Positions 4,204 through 7,042 of a stretch of DNA of 7,042 nucleotides are shown piece by piece. The stretch is from the NCBI GenBank assembly GCA_903848435.1, contig CAINGG010000357.1, positions 1 to 7,042 of the forward strand, written 5' to 3'. The stretch comes from an uncultured Actinomycetes bacterium (lineage in GTDB: Bacteria; Actinomycetota; Actinomycetes; S36-B12). Under the pieces are notes generated by a model that saw only the letters and a program-made list of their open reading frames with translations, did not search any database and was not told where the DNA came from. A program made the translations under genes and the position numbers. Numbering within the stretch: position 1 is the first letter of the stretch; the number at the start of each line of letters is the position of its first letter.

Positions 4204-5705
4204 GGCACTGGGGATGGGACGAAGCCGCACGAGATATCGCGGTTCGGCTGACGCAGGGTCAGCAGGTACGTCGTGACGGGATCATTGACGCAGGCGGAGG
4301 GCGTCTGCATGTAGGTGACGTGCTGGGTGCTCGCGTAGGAGATGGTGCGCGAACGAGCGAAGCTGTTGGCCATGCTCCTGCCCCAGACCCACGGAGTGGC
4401 CGAGTCGCCGGTGGAGAGCACGAACATCGGTGGTGTTGCTAGGGCGATCGTGTCGGTACCGCTCGGGGACGCGGGCGACATATCGGCCGGCAGTCCCTCG
4501 CAGATGGATGAGTTGAAGGACCACAGGGGCGAAGCGGTCCCGTATTGGCGTTCGGCGGCCATGGACGCGGCCGCGAGCTGACTGGCGGTGGGGCGGTCAT
4601 GCAGGTCAGAGCAGTTGATGAGCACGAGTGTGATCGCCATGGGATTGGCTCTAGGACGGCCCATCCAGGCTTCGCCCGCATCGCGTAGTGCGCGTGCACG
4701 TCTGGGGGTGTTTGTTGCCACAACGGCGTCGTACAACTTGTTGACTTGCTCGCGAAGCGCTGGGTAGGCGACCTGCCTACCCAGCTGATCCTTCAACTGC
4801 AGGGCGAATTCCCAGCGTGTGAAGTCGCCGCTGGCCGTGGGGATGACGCTGTCGTCCAGGTAGTCAAAGATGACGTCGATCTTGTGGGCCTGGCCCCTTC
4901 CGATGATCGACGCGTACACCTGCTGGCTCACCTCGAGGGCGGCGGGGTACGTCGTGCCGAATCGGTACAGCGTCTCTCCGGCCATGACGCTGCCATCCAT
5001 GATCAGCGCGCGCAGGCTGTTGGGAAAAGTCCGCGCATAGGCATGGCCGATCCGGGTGCCGTAGCTCATGCCCCAGTAGTTCCATTGCTCGTAGCCGAGT
5101 GCGATCCGCATCGCTTCGAGGTCCCGCACCACCTGCCAGGTTCCCAGGTAGGGAGCCGCATCCGGGTTGCCCGTCAGGCAGGCTGAGTTCGCCTCGGCAT
5201 TGGCGGCGAGTTGCTCCTCCCAGAAGACTCGCCAGTCGACCGGACCAGTGGCAGGAGGATCGACGTCGCGGGGCTCGGGGCAGTCGTTGAGGACGGGACC
5301 GCTCAATCCGACACCGCGCGGATCCCAGGCCACGAAGTCGAAGCGTGCGCGCACGCTCGCGGGCAACTCGGAGTAGATTGCGGAGGTGTAGGTGATCCCC
5401 GCCGCTCCCGGACCGCCGGGATTGAAGGTCAGGCCACCACCGCGCTGCTTCGAGCGCTTCACGCGCAGCGCGATCTCAATCGTCCTGCCGTCATCGGGTG
5501 TCTGCCAATCCAATGGCACGGTCAACGTGGCGCACCGCGTTCCGGCGGGGAGTTTCTCGCCCGGTGGACAAGCCTCGTAGGCGAGCGTGGGAGTGAAGGC
5601 GGGGGCGGTGGTCTGGGGAGGTGCGGCCTGGGCGGGTAAGACGATGAGCCCGGCGGCCAGTAGGCCGAGGCTCAGGGCCGGCGCAGCAAGGCGGAATGGC
5701 TTCAT
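4200..5705 (-). CDS. Secreted S33 alpha/beta-hydrolase peptidase (Tap/Slp type), copy B
   Basis: The product is 501 aa from the ATG at 5705. AGGAG lies six bases upstream of it. The in-frame ATG at 5723 lies in a leader block that is non-coding in copy A, so it is rejected. Residues 1-27 are a signal peptide with cleavage after AQA. Visible motifs are FNPGGPG (94-100), WDPRGVGLSGP (127-137), the elbow GMSYG with S214, D434 in STGD and H462 in TQHVTY, giving a full triad. The TAP-like C-terminal domain is intact. It aligns along its whole length with copy A, best around the elbow and the C-terminal DGSVMAGET, ANSF and QHVTY segments and worst in the lid (about 283-360). As with copy A, extracellular release of short peptides from oligopeptides is likely. 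It lies 64 bp downstream of the prolyl-oligopeptidase-family gene on the same strand and may be co-transcribed with it. Confidence 0.92.
   Translation of the reverse strand: MKPFRLAAPALSLGLLAAGLIVLPAQAAPPQTTAPAFTPTLAYEACPPGEKLPAGTRCATLTVPLDWQTPDDGRTIEIALRVKRSKQRGGGLTFNPGGPGAAGITYTSAIYSELPASVRARFDFVAWDPRGVGLSGPVLNDCPEPRDVDPPATGPVDWRVFWEEQLAANAEANSACLTGNPDAAPYLGTWQVVRDLEAMRIALGYEQWNYWGMSYGTRIGHAYARTFPNSLRALIMDGSVMAGETLYRFGTTYPAALEVSQQVYASIIGRGQAHKIDVIFDYLDDSVIPTASGDFTRWEFALQLKDQLGRQVAYPALREQVNKLYDAVVATNTPRRARALRDAGEAWMGRPRANPMAITLVLINCSDLHDRPTASQLAAASMAAERQYGTASPLWSFNSSICEGLPADMSPASPSGTDTIALATPPMFVLSTGDSATPWVWGRSMANSFARSRTISYASTQHVTYMQTPSACVNDPVTTYLLTLRQPNRDISCGFVPSPVP
5056..5089. repeat. 34-bp exact repeat within the S33 paralogs, copy B
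   Basis: This is the partner of 3407-3440, encoding the same nucleophile elbow in copy B (residues about 207-218). Similarity on either side is lower, with many third-position changes, so the identity reflects strong constraint or local gene conversion. A very recent duplication of the whole gene is excluded. Confidence 0.85.
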
Positions 5706-5769
5706 GGCGGTCTCCTGGGTCATGGCCCGTCGAGGCGCCGCTTCGCGACTTGAGGCTAGGGAGATCCGC
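5706..5769 (-). promoter_or_regulatory. Leader of S33 copy B
   Basis: This 64-bp gap holds the CAGGAG ribosome binding site (5717-5712) that fixes the start at 5705, and the block 5724-5739 shared with the copy A leader. A TAGCCT hexamer lies nearer the upstream gene on the minus strand (5758-5753) and could be a -10, without a clear -35. I see no convincing terminator for the upstream gene. Confidence 0.4.
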
Positions 5770-7042
5770 TCAGCCCGTCAAGGAGCCGATGTAGGCGTCG
5801 AGGAATGCCAGGCGATCAGCAGACAGGGCCACCGCCTGTTCGAGTGACGCGCCGGCTCCGTGCCCGGCCTGCCGGTCGATCCTGATGAGCATGGGTGCGC
5901 CATCGGGATTCGCATGCTGCAAGGTGGCCGCGAATTTGAAGCTGTGAGCAGGAACGACTCGATCGTCGCGTTCGGCAGTCGTGATGAGAGTGGGGGGATA
6001 GTCGACCCCGCTCCGCACGGTGTGAAGGGGCGAGTACCCAAGGAGGTAGTCGAACATCTCCTCGCTGTCATCCCAGCGGCCGTAGTCAGGTGCCCAGGCG
6101 TAGCCGATCGTGAAGTCCTGGTAGCGGAGCATGTCGAGGACGCCCACCTCAGGGATCACCGCGCCGAAGAGGTCCGGTCGCTGAGTGAGCACGGCGCCGG
6201 CAAGCAGGCCGCCGTTGCTCCGACCGTTGGCCGCGAGCCGATCTGAGCTGGTCCAGTCGTTGTCGATGAGCCACTCGGCGACACCGATGAAGTCGTCGAA
6301 CACGTTCTGCTTGCGCAGGAGCGTGCCCGCTTCGTACCACTCCTGCCCGAACTCCCCGCCTCCGCGCAGTGTCGCCACGACGTAGACGCCTCCGCTCTCC
6401 ATCCACGCGATGGCGCTCGTGGAGTAGTCCGGGGTGAGCGAGATATCGAAGCCGCCGTAGCCGTAGAGCCAGGTCGGACGGGCTCCGTTCGGCGTGGTCG
6501 TGCGCAGCCGCGAGATGAAGGCGGGGACACGCGTGCCGTCCTTGCTCGTGGTCCAGACCTGCTCGGTGACGAAGTCGGCCGGATTGAAGGGCACGGGCGG
6601 TGAGTACCACGTGCGCAGGCGACGCTGCTCGGTGTTGAGGGCGAGGACCTGCGGTGGCTGCAGGTAGCTCGTGTAACTGAGGAAGGCACCCGAGCTGCTG
6701 CCGCGCCGCGAGACGTGTGAGACGGTCCCGATGCCCGGCAGCCGCACGGCGCCCTCGAGCTCGCCACCCCGTGAGTAGACCTCGATCCGGCTGGACGCGT
6801 TCTCCTGGAAGTTCACGACGAAGCGCGTGCCGACAGAGGTGGCCTCGGCGATGGTGCGCTCGCCCTCCGGGATGACATCGACCCAGTTGCGGGAGGCCGG
6901 CCGCCGCAGGTCCACCCGCACGAGTCGCCGGTTGGGGGCGCCGGCTGTCGTGAGGACCCATGCGTGCCGCTCGTCCTGGGCGATGACCTTGTACGTCGCC
7001 TCGATGTCGAGACGGAGGACTCGCACGCGGGGCGCGCTTGGA
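5770..7042 (-). CDS. Prolyl oligopeptidase family serine peptidase (S9A), N-terminus beyond window
   Basis: About 423 residues are visible. The frame stays open to the right edge, so the start codon and the first part of the beta-propeller lie outside; family members are about 680-720 residues. Numbering from the in-frame GTG at 7026, residues 1-150 are propeller and the rest is the catalytic alpha/beta-hydrolase domain. Markers are YGYGGFDISLTPDYS (188-202), RGGGEFGQEWYEAG (221-234), the nucleophile S270 in GRSNGG, the acid D354 in DDRVVPAHS with R356 matching the substrate-binding arginine, and H389 in AGHGAG. The lysine that often follows AGHGAG is alanine here. The enzyme cuts oligopeptides after proline. 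Whether it is cytosolic or exported cannot be judged without the N-terminus. It heads a same-strand run with the two S33 peptidases. Confidence 0.93.
   Translation of the reverse strand, partial: PSAPRVRVLRLDIEATYKVIAQDERHAWVLTTAGAPNRRLVRVDLRRPASRNWVDVIPEGERTIAEATSVGTRFVVNFQENASSRIEVYSRGGELEGAVRLPGIGTVSHVSRRGSSSGAFLSYTSYLQPPQVLALNTEQRRLRTWYSPPVPFNPADFVTEQVWTTSKDGTRVPAFISRLRTTTPNGARPTWLYGYGGFDISLTPDYSTSAIAWMESGGVYVVATLRGGGEFGQEWYEAGTLLRKQNVFDDFIGVAEWLIDNDWTSSDRLAANGRSNGGLLAGAVLTQRPDLFGAVIPEVGVLDMLRYQDFTIGYAWAPDYGRWDDSEEMFDYLLGYSPLHTVRSGVDYPPTLITTAERDDRVVPAHSFKFAATLQHANPDGAPMLIRIDRQAGHGAGASLEQAVALSADRLAFLDAYIGSLTG

Noticed and set aside
4069..4230. 54-codon N-terminal extension of S33 copy A (start at 4230)
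   Set aside because: The extension would overlap copy B's end and bury the signal peptide, and a strong ribosome binding site precedes the ATG at 4068.
5706..5723. Six-codon N-terminal extension of S33 copy B (start at 5723)
   Set aside because: It lies in the leader block shared with copy A, where it is non-coding, and AGGAG is placed correctly for the ATG at 5705.

Overview
The window is high-GC DNA with long, closely packed open reading frames and many Val, Ala and Arg codons. Signal-peptide-bearing S33 peptidases of the Streptomyces Tap/Slp kind, apparent leaderless starts, and a heliorhodopsin (a family reported mainly or only from monoderms) together suggest an Actinomycetota bacterium. 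No finer placement is safe. I see no mobile element genes, tRNA, rRNA or CRISPR array.

Left part (1-1006): the 3' end of a DUF1275 (YoaK-type) membrane protein gene on the plus strand meets, with no base between the stops, a minus-strand gene for a small secreted protein with a GHAH motif.

Centre (1007-2543), the most interesting part: a complete heliorhodopsin gene (1055-1843, minus) is divergent from a small four-helix potassium channel gene (1984-2523, plus). The 140-bp region between them holds a large dyad (1882-1921) that could serve both promoters. A strong bulged hairpin (1935-1965) lies just upstream of the channel's ribosome binding site. A 20-bp imperfect inverted repeat (16/20) lies just outside the two stop codons and brackets the pair. 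The secreted GHAH protein lies 48 bp downstream of the heliorhodopsin on the same strand and may be a third member. The layout suggests, without proof, a light-sensing and K+-conductance module.

Right part (2560-7042, all minus): a prolyl-oligopeptidase-family gene that enters from the right edge is followed by two tandem, clearly paralogous secreted S33 alpha/beta hydrolases (Tap/Slp type). All three keep their catalytic triads. Spacings of 64 and 131 bp allow partial co-transcription. They look like a peptide-degradation cluster, unrelated in function to the centre and convergent with the channel gene.
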